Shown: positions 45,311-55,372, counted from the stretch's first letter. The stretch is DNA of 64,000 bases from Bacteroidota bacterium (GCA_947451115.1 CANFXV010000001.1:62001-126000); one strand, 5' to 3'. The notes: generated from the sequence alone by a model not told the origin. Numbers and translations are program-made.

Positions 45311-46147
45311 TTGAATACAATTTATTGTTACGCCAATCATCAAATTAAGCCACTTGAAAATGCGGGTGTACCTGTATCCGATTTATTGGTGCAAAGAGGT
45401 TATGGCATTTTTGATTTTTTAAGAGTGGCTCATGGGAAGCCCTTATTCATAGATGATCATTTAGATCGTTTTTTTAATTCGGCCTCCATCATGCACTTAC
45501 CCATCAAAGAATCAAGGGAAGAAATTAAAAAAATAGTCGCCACGCTTATTGAAAAAAATAAATTCGAATATTCGGGCATTCGTTTACTCATGGCTGGCGG
45601 AGATGCACCAGACGGCTATACCATTTCCCAGCCCCACTTAATTATTATAGAACAAGCCCTTGCTCCACCCATCCTTCAATTTTCTGAAAAAGGCATTCAT
45701 TTGGCCAGTTATCCGTATCAAAGGCAGCTATCTGAGGTAAAAACCACCGATTATTTGATGGCTATATGGCTTCAACCCTGGATGAAAACTAAGGGGGCCC
45801 ACGATATTTTGTACTACCAGGAGGTTTCGGTAAGTGAATGTCCAAGGTCCAATATTTTTATGGTCAGCCCCCAAAACAAGTTAGTGACCCCAGAAAATCA
45901 TATGTTGAAGGGCATTACCCGAAAAAACATCCTCCAAATAGCAGTGAATTTGGGCCTAGAATTTGAGTGCCGAAACATCCCCCTAGAGGAGCTAAAATTG
46001 GCCAAAGAAGTCTTTATCAGCAGTTCCACCAAACGAATTTTGCCAGTGAGTCAAATAGATGACAAAGTATTTGAATTAAGCAATTCAAAATCAATAAGTT
46101 ACATAATTTTTAATCAATTATGTTTACTCGAAACGGGCCAATGTTAA
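45311..46147 (+). CDS. Class IV aminotransferase (BCAT/D-amino acid transaminase family)
   Basis: A 278-residue PLP enzyme. The catalytic Lys is Lys144 in SEVKTTDYL. Other family features are RGYGIFDFLRV near the N-terminus, FIDDHLDRFFNSA, VSECPRSNIFMV and the C-terminal EVFISSSTKRILPV. It is shorter than branched-chain aminotransferases and nearer to D-alanine transaminase or aminodeoxychorismate lyase; the exact reaction cannot be fixed. An in-frame stop (TAA 45308) directly precedes the TTG at 45311, and no ATG follows early, so a TTG start is needed. A TACATTTG -7-like box at 45280-45287 is suitably placed. Confidence 0.85.
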   Translation: MNTIYCYANHQIKPLENAGVPVSDLLVQRGYGIFDFLRVAHGKPLFIDDHLDRFFNSASIMHLPIKESREEIKKIVATLIEKNKFEYSGIRLLMAGGDAPDGYTISQPHLIIIEQALAPPILQFSEKGIHLASYPYQRQLSEVKTTDYLMAIWLQPWMKTKGAHDILYYQEVSVSECPRSNIFMVSPQNKLVTPENHMLKGITRKNILQIAVNLGLEFECRNIPLEELKLAKEVFISSSTKRILPVSQIDDKVFELSNSKSISYIIFNQLCLLETGQC

Positions 46148-46208
46148 CCCAATATTAACTAATGAGTATTTGTTAATGCTTTGTGAATTTATTTGACAAG
46201 TTTTAGTA

Positions 46209-46216
46209 TAACTTTG
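46209..46216 (+). promoter_or_regulatory. -7 box of the TonB-dependent receptor gene
   Basis: TAACTTTG matches TAnnTTTG and lies 34 bases before the chosen ATG at 46250. A TTTG 13 bases upstream is too close for the standard spacing. Confidence 0.5.
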
Positions 46217-46249
46217 CGGAATATTCCCAAAACAATAATAAATAACACA

Positions 46250-49200
46250 ATGAAAAGATTTTTAAAACAATCTGTTTCTGTACTATTCGTCCTCTTCATC
46301 TCTATGATTAAGTTGAACGCACAAGAAACTACTGCGGAAATTCAAGGAACCATTACCAATGCTTCTGTAGGATTAGCTGGAGTTACTGTTACAGCAACAC
46401 ACCAACCAACTGGAACAAAATATGTGACTACCTCACGTGCTGATGGTAGATACAATTTAACCAACTTGAAAATTGGTGGTCCCTACCTTGTTCAAATTTC
46501 CTATGTTGGTTTTAAAAATGACCAACAAGACGATATTACTTTATTATTAGGTCAAGCCTATAAAGCTAATTTCCAATTAGCAGAAGCAACTAATACTTTG
46601 AAAGAAGTAGTCGTAACTTCTGGCAAACAAGATAAAATTTTCAACAACGCAAGAACTGGTTCTCAAGAAACTTTTAGTAGAACGCAAATTACAAGCATGC
46701 CTACTATTTCTCGTTCTTACAAAGACATCATCAAATTAACACCTACTTACAATGGTATGTCTTTTGGTGGTATGAGTTCTCAATTAAACAATATTACTGT
46801 TGATGGTGCGAACTTCAATAACTCTTTTGGTTTAGCAGGAGACATTGGAGGTCAAACTGGTGCACAAGCAGTTTCTTTAGATGCGATTGAGCAAATTCAA
46901 GTCAACACTTCCCCATTTGATGTACGTCAAGGTGGATTTGTTGGTGGTAATGTAAACACTGTTTCTCGCAGTGGTGCCAACAAAGATTTTGGTTCTGTGT
47001 ATCAATACTACAAAAGCAAAGATTTGCAAGGATATGAAGTGGGTGCTTTGCCTGGTAGAATTACCGTACCAAAACAAGATTTCAATTATGATTTAAAAGG
47101 CTTCACTGTGGGTGGTGCTTTAATCAAAAATAAATTGTTCTTCTTTATTAATGGAGAGCAAGAAGAAAGATCAGCTCCAGGTACTTTATGGACTGCTTCT
47201 ACACCATCTAGCCCTGCGGATGGTATCACTGTATCTGCTGCTAAAGCTGCGGATTTAGATGCTTTGGCTGCTTTCTTGAAATCAAAATACAATTATGATC
47301 CAGGGGCTTACCAAGGTTATTCTTATGCAGCAAAATCAAAAAGATTAACTGCGAAGATTGATTGGAATATTGATGTAAACAATACTTTTAGTTTAAAGTA
47401 TAGCTATTTACAATCTTCAAACCAAATTCCTCCATCTAATAGTGGTTCATTAAGTCCAAGACAAGCAAGTGGTACTGCACTTCCTTTCTTTGGTGCAGGT
47501 TACGAAATCAACAACAATGCCAATGTATTTATTGCTGAGTTGAATACTAAGTTCTCTAACAAAATGAACAATAAATTACAAATAGGATATACTGCATTAA
47601 GAGATTACAGAAATGCATTGTCTGGCGCAGAATTTCCAATGGTGGATATCTTAGATGGTAACGGAAAAGGTTTTACCTCTTTTGGTTATGAATTGTATAC
47701 CTATGGCAATAAATTAAATACAGATGTTTTCCAATTCAATGATGTATTGTCTATTTATGCAGGTGACCATGAAATCACCATGGGTACACAAACTTCTTAC
47801 AAAAAATACTTAAATGGTTTCTCTCCTAACTACGAAGGGGTTTACCAATTTAATAACTTGGCCGATTTCTATGCTTCAGCTGCGGGTACTAAACCTGCTT
47901 ACAAGTACAACTTATCTTATACTTTAGGAGCTGGTGGTTTCCCATTAGTAGGCCCTAAAGATTTTGAAGCTGGATTTTTTCTTCAAGATAAATACAGAGC
48001 CACAGATAAATTAACCATTACTTATGGCGCAAGATTAGATTATACTAAATTCTACAATACTTTCTTGTACAATCCAGTAGTGGATACTTTAAATTATTTC
48101 TACAACAAAACACATGCAAATACTGGTTCTCAACCTAATTCAGCGGTGCAAATTTCACCAAGAGTTGGTTTTAACTATGATGTAAATGGCGATCAAACCT
48201 TGCAAATCAGAGGTGGTCTTGGATTGTTCCAAGGGGCTCCTCCTTTTGTATGGATTTCTAACCAAGCTTCTAACTCAGGTATGGCCTTGTTTGGATCTTT
48301 CGCTAATACCAATACCAATATTTTCAATCCTGATGTGAATGCTTACCGTCCTCAAGCAACTGCTGGTTTAAGTAAATCTTATTCTATCAACGTGACCGAT
48401 CCTAACTATAAATTCCCACAAGTTTTTAAAGCAACTTTAGCTGCGGATAAAAAATTAGGCAATGGTTGGACCGTAACTGCAGAAGGAACTTATACCAAAC
48501 AAATCGATGCTTCTGTTTTCCAAAACATTGCACTTCCTTCTAAAGGCTTGATCAAATTAAGCGATGGTCGTTACAGATTCCCTTATACTACTTCATTCCC
48601 TTATGGTGGAACTCAAATGGGTGGAACTACCGTTGCAAGTGCAGGCAATCCTTCAATTGGTAATGCTATTTACATGACCAATTCTAGCAAGGGTTATGCA
48701 GCTACTGGAACCTTACAAATTCAAAAGATATCTAAAAACTTTATTGCCACTGCTGCTTACACAAGACAAGTAGCTTACGATGCATCTGTGAGTGGTTCAA
48801 CTGCAGCAACTATGTGGGGATCTAAAACAGTTTCAGACAATCCAAACAACTTTACTGTTGGGTATTCTAACAACTATTTACCACACAGAATAATTGCTAG
48901 TTTGATTTACAAAACTGAATTATTTTCTAATACTTTAACCTCTTTCGGTTTTGTATATGAAGGCGCACCTAACTATGCTACTTCTTATTATGTGAATGGT
49001 GACGTGAATGGTGATGGTATTACTTACAATGATTTGATGTTCATCCCAGACAATCCATCTCAAATTAAATTGACCAATGCTTCAGCTGTAGCTGGTGTTG
49101 CAGATACAAGATCTCAAACTGAATTATGGAAGCAATTGGATAATTTTATAGCACAAAATCCTTATTTGTCTAAGCATACCAATGGTTTCGCAGAAAGAAA

Positions 49201-49534
49201 TGCTTATGTATTGCCTTGGACCCATAAAGTTGATTTTAACTTTACACAAGACCTTATTTTCAATACAGGTAAAACAAAACATACCATTCGCTTAACTGCA
49301 GATATTTACAACTTAACCAATTTGTTGAACAAAGCATGGGGTACTTATTATATACCTACTACTACTGCTCCTTTAACTTTTGTTAAGATTGATGCTGATG
49401 GTAAAACACCTGTCTACTCTTTCCCTTATTTAGATGGTGCAAACAAAGTGCCTTACACAAGTGCTTACAAAGCAGATCCAAGTTTGGCTTCTCGTTGGCA
49501 ATTACAAATTGGTGTTAGATACTTATTTAACTAG
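46250..49534 (+). CDS. Oar-like TonB-dependent receptor
   Basis: A 1094-residue outer-membrane receptor. Signal peptide ends KLNAQ. A carboxypeptidase-regulatory-like domain (about 27-110: EIQGTITNASVGLAGVTVTA) precedes the plug (RSYKDIIKLTPTYNGMSF, NITVDGANFNNSFG, IEQIQVNTSPFDVRQGGFVGG), and a large beta-barrel ends in GVRYLFN with the terminal aromatic-Asn pattern common in this group. The FDVRQGGFVGGNVN block is typical of Oar/OmpA-related receptors. No SusD partner follows, and a strong terminator ends the transcript. Its cargo is unknown. I start at ATG 46250 because the upstream TTG falls in the promoter region. Confidence 0.93.
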   Translation: MKRFLKQSVSVLFVLFISMIKLNAQETTAEIQGTITNASVGLAGVTVTATHQPTGTKYVTTSRADGRYNLTNLKIGGPYLVQISYVGFKNDQQDDITLLLGQAYKANFQLAEATNTLKEVVVTSGKQDKIFNNARTGSQETFSRTQITSMPTISRSYKDIIKLTPTYNGMSFGGMSSQLNNITVDGANFNNSFGLAGDIGGQTGAQAVSLDAIEQIQVNTSPFDVRQGGFVGGNVNTVSRSGANKDFGSVYQYYKSKDLQGYEVGALPGRITVPKQDFNYDLKGFTVGGALIKNKLFFFINGEQEERSAPGTLWTASTPSSPADGITVSAAKAADLDALAAFLKSKYNYDPGAYQGYSYAAKSKRLTAKIDWNIDVNNTFSLKYSYLQSSNQIPPSNSGSLSPRQASGTALPFFGAGYEINNNANVFIAELNTKFSNKMNNKLQIGYTALRDYRNALSGAEFPMVDILDGNGKGFTSFGYELYTYGNKLNTDVFQFNDVLSIYAGDHEITMGTQTSYKKYLNGFSPNYEGVYQFNNLADFYASAAGTKPAYKYNLSYTLGAGGFPLVGPKDFEAGFFLQDKYRATDKLTITYGARLDYTKFYNTFLYNPVVDTLNYFYNKTHANTGSQPNSAVQISPRVGFNYDVNGDQTLQIRGGLGLFQGAPPFVWISNQASNSGMALFGSFANTNTNIFNPDVNAYRPQATAGLSKSYSINVTDPNYKFPQVFKATLAADKKLGNGWTVTAEGTYTKQIDASVFQNIALPSKGLIKLSDGRYRFPYTTSFPYGGTQMGGTTVASAGNPSIGNAIYMTNSSKGYAATGTLQIQKISKNFIATAAYTRQVAYDASVSGSTAATMWGSKTVSDNPNNFTVGYSNNYLPHRIIASLIYKTELFSNTLTSFGFVYEGAPNYATSYYVNGDVNGDGITYNDLMFIPDNPSQIKLTNASAVAGVADTRSQTELWKQLDNFIAQNPYLSKHTNGFAERNAYVLPWTHKVDFNFTQDLIFNTGKTKHTIRLTADIYNLTNLLNKAWGTYYIPTTTAPLTFVKIDADGKTPVYSFPYLDGANKVPYTSAYKADPSLASRWQLQIGVRYLFN

Positions 49535-49551
49535 TACCAATTACTTGATAT

Positions 49552-49588
49552 AAAAATCCCTCCCGAACAATCGGGAGGGATTTTTTTT
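49552..49588 (+). terminator. Intrinsic terminator after the TonB receptor
   Basis: Arms ATCCCTCCCGA and TCGGGAGGGAT with an ACAA loop, followed by eight Ts and preceded by an A-run. It lies between convergent genes and can also serve the minus-strand DUF1080 gene. Confidence 0.92.
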
Positions 49589-49612
49589 ATAGCTATTTTA
49601 AGAATGCACTAA

Positions 49613-51775
49613 TTAAGCATGCTGCTTTTTCTTTTTTGATTTTACTTCTGTTATTATTTTTTTCACACGCATGTTTTTAAATCTAACCACATCTCCATGT
49701 CCTAAGAAACCTAAATGACCAGTAGTTCTTTTTAGTCCTGGATGTTCTTTGTGGTCTAATGTGCCATTGGCTGAAGCGGCAGCATAATCCCCATCTACAA
49801 TGACGGTTCCATTTAAGGTGACTTTAATCTTTGTTCCATTCACCATAATTTCTTCCTGATTCCACTCACCTGTAGGTTTTAAATAGCCTCTTTTGGCAGG
49901 TATTACACCATAAACAGAGCCATGGGCTTGATAGGGTTGTATGTATCCATACGAAGGGTGTTCACTATCTAATACTTGAATTTCCATACCCAAATATGCG
50001 GCATCTCCTTCTAAGGGGGCGTGTACACCAATGCCATTGTTGGAAGCAGGTGTTAGTTGAAATTCAAAACGATAAATAAAATTATCATATTCCTCCTTGG
50101 TATATAAATTACCCACAGTGCCATCTTCGGGGCTCACCATTAAACTACCATCCTTAATCAAATAGCCTGCAGTATTGCCCATCCACTGGTTAATATTGGT
50201 GCCATCAAATAAAGAAACAAAACCTTCTTTTTGTTCTTCGGCGCTTAGTACAGTTGGTGTTTCATCAGGCAATTCTTTTATATAAATATTTCGGTAGGCT
50301 ACATAAGTACCATGGGCTTGCAATTCAATTTGCTCTTTGGCGAAAATAGGTAGGTTGTGGTCCCAATAATTTTCAAGTACAATATTGTCTGTTACTAAAA
50401 TGCCATTTAAATACACGGTTACTTTTTCGCCTTTCATAATAATGTGAAAAGTATTCCACGCTCCTATTTTATTATCTGCCACTACTAAGGGTTTGCTCAC
50501 ATGTTTTTGATTGTTGTATAAACCACCAGAGCCCACTTGTGCACCTACTTCACGTCGGCTAGTGTCCCAAATTTGAACCTGCGGCGTACCTCTTAAATAA
50601 ATACCCGCATCTCCTTTCTCTGTAATTTTCCAATCTACATACATTTCAAAATCGCCATATTTTTTCTTTGTAGCTAAATTATCACCATGTCCAGTGAAAA
50701 TTAATAAACCATCTTTGGCTATCCAATCTCCTTTTGTTTTTTCGTTGGCTATTTTTTCTGCTTCAAGTAAAGCAGAATCAGTCATTTTAGCCCTGGCAAT
50801 GGGGTTGGCTACCAAGGCTTTCCAATGACTAAGGTCTTGACCATTGAATAAATTTTCAAAGCCATAATCATAAGGTAATGTTTTTAAATATGCTTGGGTA
50901 GTTGCCACTAAGACTGCACTGTCTTCCCCATGAATTAAGGTGATGGCTTTTTCAAGGTTTGCTCTTATTTCTTCCCCTCTGATATTTTTATCTGCTAATG
51001 CTAGCTTGATTAAAATTCTGGCTGCTTCTTTGTTAACCGCTTCATCGTTTAAAGACTTGCTTACAAATACAAAGCTGCTAAATCCAGGGATCTGTCCAGC
51101 CTCAGCCAATAAACTTCTTTTTTGAAATGGACTGCTGGCCTTTTCCATTTTATCTTGCAGCAATAAAATTTGTTGCGCATGAGTGACTGTATTTATTTTT
51201 TCTGGCACCGTAATTTTAATTTCAGGAAGCAGAAAATTTAAGTTGTCAATAGCTGCTTGAATATGTTTTTTTTGTTCGCCTTTCGCAGTAGCCAAAGCAT
51301 TATTTAATGCTTCCTTAGACGCTGCTGAATGATTGCTGGCCAAGGCTCTTGCTGCATTGCCGCCAAAGGTTTCATCTTTTAATAATTTCGTTAACAATTT
51401 AATAGAGGCATCATCGCCCAACAAGGCAAGCTGTTTAATTAAAAATTCTTTGGCATAAAATGTTTGGGCTGCCGAATAAACAGAGGCAATTAAACCTGCC
51501 GTTTGTTTTTTTAATTCATTGTTTAAAGAAGCCTCATGCACCAATGCATTCAAGGCATAGCTAGATTTTAATTTTAAGGAATCGTCATTTAATAAATCCA
51601 CCAATTGTTTCCATTCATTTTTTTGCCAAGTTTTCATGGTGGCAATAGCACTATTTATTTCTGCAATGTGTTGATAGGGAAATACCTCAATGGTTTTATA
51701 GATGGGTTCTTTTTGTGCCTGAACCTGTGTCAGGCTTAATAATAGCATTGCTATATAAGAGAAAATTATTTTCAT
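49613..51775 (-). CDS. Tandem DUF1080 protein with HEAT-like N-terminal region
   Basis: A 720-residue exported protein; signal peptide ends VQAQ. Residues about 25-310 are helical and Ala/Leu-rich, resembling HEAT-type repeats. Two DUF1080 (3-keto-disaccharide hydrolase-type) domains follow. The first, about 315-505, runs from FENLFNGQDLSHWKAL to GTYVAYRNIYIKEL. The second, about 518-705, runs from FVSLFDGTNINQWMGN to VVRFKNMRVKKI. The tail is Lys-rich. It is 19 bases downstream of the Gfo/Idh/MocA gene, so oxidation and cleavage of a glycoside may be coupled. Whether both domains are catalytic is unknown. Confidence 0.88.
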   Translation of the reverse strand: MKIIFSYIAMLLLSLTQVQAQKEPIYKTIEVFPYQHIAEINSAIATMKTWQKNEWKQLVDLLNDDSLKLKSSYALNALVHEASLNNELKKQTAGLIASVYSAAQTFYAKEFLIKQLALLGDDASIKLLTKLLKDETFGGNAARALASNHSAASKEALNNALATAKGEQKKHIQAAIDNLNFLLPEIKITVPEKINTVTHAQQILLLQDKMEKASSPFQKRSLLAEAGQIPGFSSFVFVSKSLNDEAVNKEAARILIKLALADKNIRGEEIRANLEKAITLIHGEDSAVLVATTQAYLKTLPYDYGFENLFNGQDLSHWKALVANPIARAKMTDSALLEAEKIANEKTKGDWIAKDGLLIFTGHGDNLATKKKYGDFEMYVDWKITEKGDAGIYLRGTPQVQIWDTSRREVGAQVGSGGLYNNQKHVSKPLVVADNKIGAWNTFHIIMKGEKVTVYLNGILVTDNIVLENYWDHNLPIFAKEQIELQAHGTYVAYRNIYIKELPDETPTVLSAEEQKEGFVSLFDGTNINQWMGNTAGYLIKDGSLMVSPEDGTVGNLYTKEEYDNFIYRFEFQLTPASNNGIGVHAPLEGDAAYLGMEIQVLDSEHPSYGYIQPYQAHGSVYGVIPAKRGYLKPTGEWNQEEIMVNGTKIKVTLNGTVIVDGDYAAASANGTLDHKEHPGLKRTTGHLGFLGHGDVVRFKNMRVKKIITEVKSKKKKQHA

Positions 51776-51794
51776 TTTTCTGTTTTTATTTCAT

Positions 51795-53063
51795 TTAAAT
51801 ATTCCAAGGACTACGCATGGCTGGATGGATTAATCTATTGGCTTCTTCATCATTGATAAATTCTTGGCGCACAGGATCAAATTTCAAGGTCCTGCCCAAT
51901 TGCAAAGCTATTTTTCCCATATTGATGATGGTGCAAGATCTAAATCCATTCGACTCATTCAATGCAAAAGGAGTTCTGTATTTTACTGAGTTTAAAAAAT
52001 CAGTTTCTTGAGGCTTGGGATCAGGCATCATGGCTAACTTTTCATTTAAATTAGGAATGTCCGATTTGAAACCTTTAAACAATTTTCCTTTAGGCCCTTC
52101 GATGTAGGCAGCAGTAGGATCCGTTGCTTCTCCATCTAAAATAATTTTACAACCATCCTCATAAGTGAAAGTTAATTTTCTAAAAGTACCACAGGCATCA
52201 GGATGTTGTTGCTCTGCATCTACCTCTACCATCATAGGACTGGTTTCATCCTTACCTAAAAAATATTGTATGGGATCTATATAATGTTGTCCCATGTCAC
52301 CTAAGCCGCCACCATCATAGTCCCAATAACCTCTGAAGGTTTGGTGAACGCGGTGTGCATTGTAAGGCTTATAAGGGGCTGGACCCAACCATCTATCATA
52401 ATCCAATTCTTCAGGAATAGGCTGTTCTTCCAATTTTGTTTTTCCCACCCAATAAAATTTCCAATCAAAACCAGTAGTCTTACTTACAGTGACCGTTAAT
52501 GGCCAACCCAACAAACCAGACTCGACTAATTTTTTAATAGGCTTGACCGTGGTATTCATTCCATAAAAATTATCTTCAAATCGGAACCAAGTATTTAAAC
52601 GAAACATTCGCTTGTACTGCTGAACGGCTTCTAACACTCGCTTTCCTTCGCCAATGGTTCTGGTCATTGGTTTCTCACACCAAATGTCTTTACCTGCTTT
52701 AGCAGCTTCAATGGCCATGATGCCATGCCAATGAGGAGGAGTGGCAATATGCACAATGTCCACTTCGGGTAGTGCAATCAATTCTCTATGGTCATGAAAA
52801 GTTTTTATTTTTCCACCCACTAGTTCTGCAGCGCTTTGCAAATGATTTTTATCTACATCACAAATAGCAACGACTCTTGTTCCTGCATAAGGTACATGTC
52901 CTCTACCCATGCCACCCAAGCCGATGATGCCCTTGGTTAATTGGTCACTTGGCGCTAGAAATCCACGACCCAAGACCTGTCTAGGTACAATTGAAAATCC
53001 AGCAACTACGGCTGCTGTATTTTTTAAAAACCGACGTCTACTGTTTTTTTCTACTGGTTTCAT
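51795..53063 (-). CDS. Gfo/Idh/MocA-family oxidoreductase, Tat-exported
   Basis: A 422-residue NAD(P)-dependent sugar oxidoreductase. The N-terminus has a twin-arginine signal (SRRRFLKNTAAVVAGFSIV), so it should be exported folded with its cofactor. A Rossmann motif GIIGLGGMGRGHV (about 45-57) follows, then HIATPPHWHGIMAIEAAKAGKDIWCEKPMTRT with the EKP motif. The C-terminal domain has YWDYDGGGLGDMGQHYIDPIQYFLG. Related enzymes act as glucoside-3-dehydrogenases upstream of DUF1080 hydrolases. Its pairing with a double DUF1080 protein supports that reading. It is divergent from the VIT1 gene. Confidence 0.9.
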   Translation of the reverse strand: MKPVEKNSRRRFLKNTAAVVAGFSIVPRQVLGRGFLAPSDQLTKGIIGLGGMGRGHVPYAGTRVVAICDVDKNHLQSAAELVGGKIKTFHDHRELIALPEVDIVHIATPPHWHGIMAIEAAKAGKDIWCEKPMTRTIGEGKRVLEAVQQYKRMFRLNTWFRFEDNFYGMNTTVKPIKKLVESGLLGWPLTVTVSKTTGFDWKFYWVGKTKLEEQPIPEELDYDRWLGPAPYKPYNAHRVHQTFRGYWDYDGGGLGDMGQHYIDPIQYFLGKDETSPMMVEVDAEQQHPDACGTFRKLTFTYEDGCKIILDGEATDPTAAYIEGPKGKLFKGFKSDIPNLNEKLAMMPDPKPQETDFLNSVKYRTPFALNESNGFRSCTIINMGKIALQLGRTLKFDPVRQEFINDEEANRLIHPAMRSPWNI

Positions 53064-53192
53064 GTTATGTTGTTAAAGTAAAAAATAGAAAAATGAGCTT
53101 ACTCATTGCGCTATTTATAAATGAATTTCCTTAGCTAAATTTATTCTTTTTTGCTTAAATTTGGTAGAATCCACTTATTTAAAATCACGCAC

Positions 53193-53897
53193 ATGAATGA
53201 GACCCACTTACATCTTGAAGAACATTTACAAAGCAGTGATTTATTGACCGATATTGTTATTGGGATGAGTGATGGATTGACCGTTCCCTTTGCCTTGGCT
53301 GCGGGTTTAAGTGGTGCAGTACAAGGTAATGTGAACTTAATTTGGATTGCGGGGATTGCCGAAATTGCTGCCGGTTCCATTGCCATGGGTTTGGGTGGTT
53401 TTTTGGCGGGCAAGACAGAGCAAGATCATTATGCTAGTGAATTAAAAAATGAATACTGGGAATTAGTACATAAACGCGACGTAGAAATAGAAGAAGTGCG
53501 TAAGGTTTTTTTAGCATGGGGCTTAACTGCCAACACAGCCGAAGAAGCTACCCAAGAAATCATTAAAGATGATAAGCGCTGGGTAGATTTTATGATGAAA
53601 CATGAACTTGGGTTGACCGAACCTGATCCAAAAAGAGCAAGAAAAAGCGCCTTTAATATTGGCCTTAGTTATATTGTTGGAGGCTTGATTCCATTGAGTC
53701 CTTATTTCTTTGTAACTGATGCTATAGAGGGCCTTAAGCTTTCTGCCCTCATTACATTAGTTTGCTTATTTATATTTGGATTTTTTAAAAGCAAGATGAC
53801 TGGGGTGAATCCTTGGTGGGGTGGTGTAAAAGTAATGATGACTGGAGCTTTAGCTGCCAGTGCTGCTTTTGGCATTGCTAAATGGATTCAAGGATAA
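53193..53897 (+). CDS. VIT1/CCC1-family metal transporter
   Basis: A 234-residue inner-membrane protein with about five helices. It starts MNETHLHLEEHLQSSDLLTDIVIGMSDGLTVPFALAAGLSGAV, the usual first segment of the iron/manganese transporter family. A cytoplasmic metal-binding helical insert (about 80-150: EYWELVHKRDVEIEEVRKVF, MMKHELGL) comes between helices 2 and 3, as in plant VIT1. It probably removes Fe(II) or Mn(II) from the cytoplasm. ATG 53193 is chosen because the upstream TTG adds residues not found in the family. It stands alone. Confidence 0.9.
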   Translation: MNETHLHLEEHLQSSDLLTDIVIGMSDGLTVPFALAAGLSGAVQGNVNLIWIAGIAEIAAGSIAMGLGGFLAGKTEQDHYASELKNEYWELVHKRDVEIEEVRKVFLAWGLTANTAEEATQEIIKDDKRWVDFMMKHELGLTEPDPKRARKSAFNIGLSYIVGGLIPLSPYFFVTDAIEGLKLSALITLVCLFIFGFFKSKMTGVNPWWGGVKVMMTGALAASAAFGIAKWIQG

Positions 53898-54069
53898 AAT
53901 TTCTTTTATACTTTATTTAATTTTTAAACATCTATCTATCCTAGATACAGTAATTTATGTCTTTTTTGCAAGGCTAAAGGGTATACTTAATGGTTGAATT
54001 TTAGGATTTTTCAATAAATTTTTTTATATTCAATTTTGCTTTTAAGACCAAACTAAAAAACCAACGATT

Positions 54070-55308
54070 ATGTCAAAAAACATTCAGACCAACAAACTAT
54101 TTGTGGCTAGCTGTTTAGCCCTATTAGTTACCTCCCTTTCCTTTGGTATAAGGGCAGGTGTGCTTAGCCAACAAGGCATTGATTTTCATTTAACTAATGC
54201 ACAATTAGGAACTATTGCAGCTACTGCTTTCTGGGGCTTCCCATTAGCAATACTTGTAGGAGGAACCATTGTGGACATTATTGGAATGAAAAGATTATTG
54301 GTGCTTGCTTTTCTCTTTCATTTAGCAGGTATTGTGCTAACTATTTATGCCACAGGTTATTGGAGCTTATTTTTATCTACTTTATTAATTGGTATTGCCA
54401 ATGGTACTGTGGAGGCTTCTTGTAATCCTTTGGTTACTTCTTTATTTCCACAAAATAAAACGACCAAGTTGAACCATTTCCATTTATGGTTTCCTGGAGG
54501 AATTGTGATTGGGACCTTAATTGTTTTCTTATTTAACAAAATTGGTTTAGGTACTGGCATGCAAGTAGGGGTGATGTTAATTCCAACTGCTTTGTATGGT
54601 TATTATTTTTCTAAATTAGATTTCCCAGAAACAGAACGTGTTTCTAGTGGTATTTCTGCTTCTGAAATGTACAAGAGCTTATTGAATCCATTGTTTATTT
54701 TCATGATTATCTGTATGTTCGGAACAGCCATTACTGAATTGTTTACTGGACAATGGATTGATGTGCTACTTAAGAATGTGAGCGACAACGCTATTTTATT
54801 ATTAACGATTGAAACAGGGATCATGGTGATTGGCCGTGCTTTTGCCGGTCCAGTGGTACATCGATTCTCTCCTCAGGGGGTATTGTTAATTTCTGCCATT
54901 CTTGCAGCAGCGGGCTTGTATTTATTAGGACATACTACAGGTAATATGTTGTTTTTAGGAGCCATTATATTTGGTATTGGCGTTTGTTATTTCTGGCCTA
55001 CCATGTTGGGTTTTGTATCAGAAAACTTACCCAAAACAGGTGCTGTAGGTATCAATTTAATGGGCGGAGCAGGCATGTTTGCTGTTTCAGTTTATATGAT
55101 ATTTATGAGTGGTTTTTATGATAAATTGGTGAATGCTAAAATTCCTGCAGGTACTTCAGAGGCAGATTTAGCCAATGTAACCAATGAAGCAAAAAAATTA
55201 GCTGGACCTGAAGTAATCAATGCCACTTTATTGATTCCCATTATCTTAATTGTAGCATTCTTAGGATTGAATGTTTACATGAAAAATAAAAAAGCAGCAA
55301 CTGCTTAA
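54070..55308 (+). CDS. MFS transporter
   Basis: A 412-residue inner-membrane protein with about twelve helices. Helices 1-3 are clear (LFVASCLALLVTSLSFGIRAGVL, AATAFWGFPLAILVGG, LLVLAFLFHLAGIVL). DIIGMKRLL is the major-facilitator loop 2-3 motif in reduced form. GIANGTVEASCNPLVTSLFP and HLWFPGGIVIGTLIV resemble the fucose/sugar-permease branch. Sugar uptake is plausible given the neighbours but not shown. It ends at a bidirectional terminator shared with the minus-strand operon. Confidence 0.88.
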   Translation: MSKNIQTNKLFVASCLALLVTSLSFGIRAGVLSQQGIDFHLTNAQLGTIAATAFWGFPLAILVGGTIVDIIGMKRLLVLAFLFHLAGIVLTIYATGYWSLFLSTLLIGIANGTVEASCNPLVTSLFPQNKTTKLNHFHLWFPGGIVIGTLIVFLFNKIGLGTGMQVGVMLIPTALYGYYFSKLDFPETERVSSGISASEMYKSLLNPLFIFMIICMFGTAITELFTGQWIDVLLKNVSDNAILLLTIETGIMVIGRAFAGPVVHRFSPQGVLLISAILAAAGLYLLGHTTGNMLFLGAIIFGIGVCYFWPTMLGFVSENLPKTGAVGINLMGGAGMFAVSVYMIFMSGFYDKLVNAKIPAGTSEADLANVTNEAKKLAGPEVINATLLIPIILIVAFLGLNVYMKNKKAATA

Positions 55309-55333
55309 TTGTATAACTACTTTTTAAAAGTAT

Positions 55334-55372
55334 AAATAACCCTTGCCTATTGATTGCAAGGGTTATTTTTTG
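55334..55372. terminator. Bidirectional terminator between MFS gene and hydrolase operon
   Basis: Arms AAATAACCCTTGC and GCAAGGGTTATTT form a perfect 13-base stem with a 9-base loop, bordered by As and Ts. It lies between convergent genes. Confidence 0.9.

Noticed and set aside
46193-46249. N-terminal extension of the TonB receptor from TTG 46193
   Set aside because: It would overlap the TAACTTTG -7 box and precede a normal signal peptide that starts at ATG 46250.
53141-53413. 90-codon minus-strand reading overlapping the VIT1 gene
   Set aside because: The plus strand encodes a recognisable transporter; the reverse reading is Lys/Pro-rich with no family.
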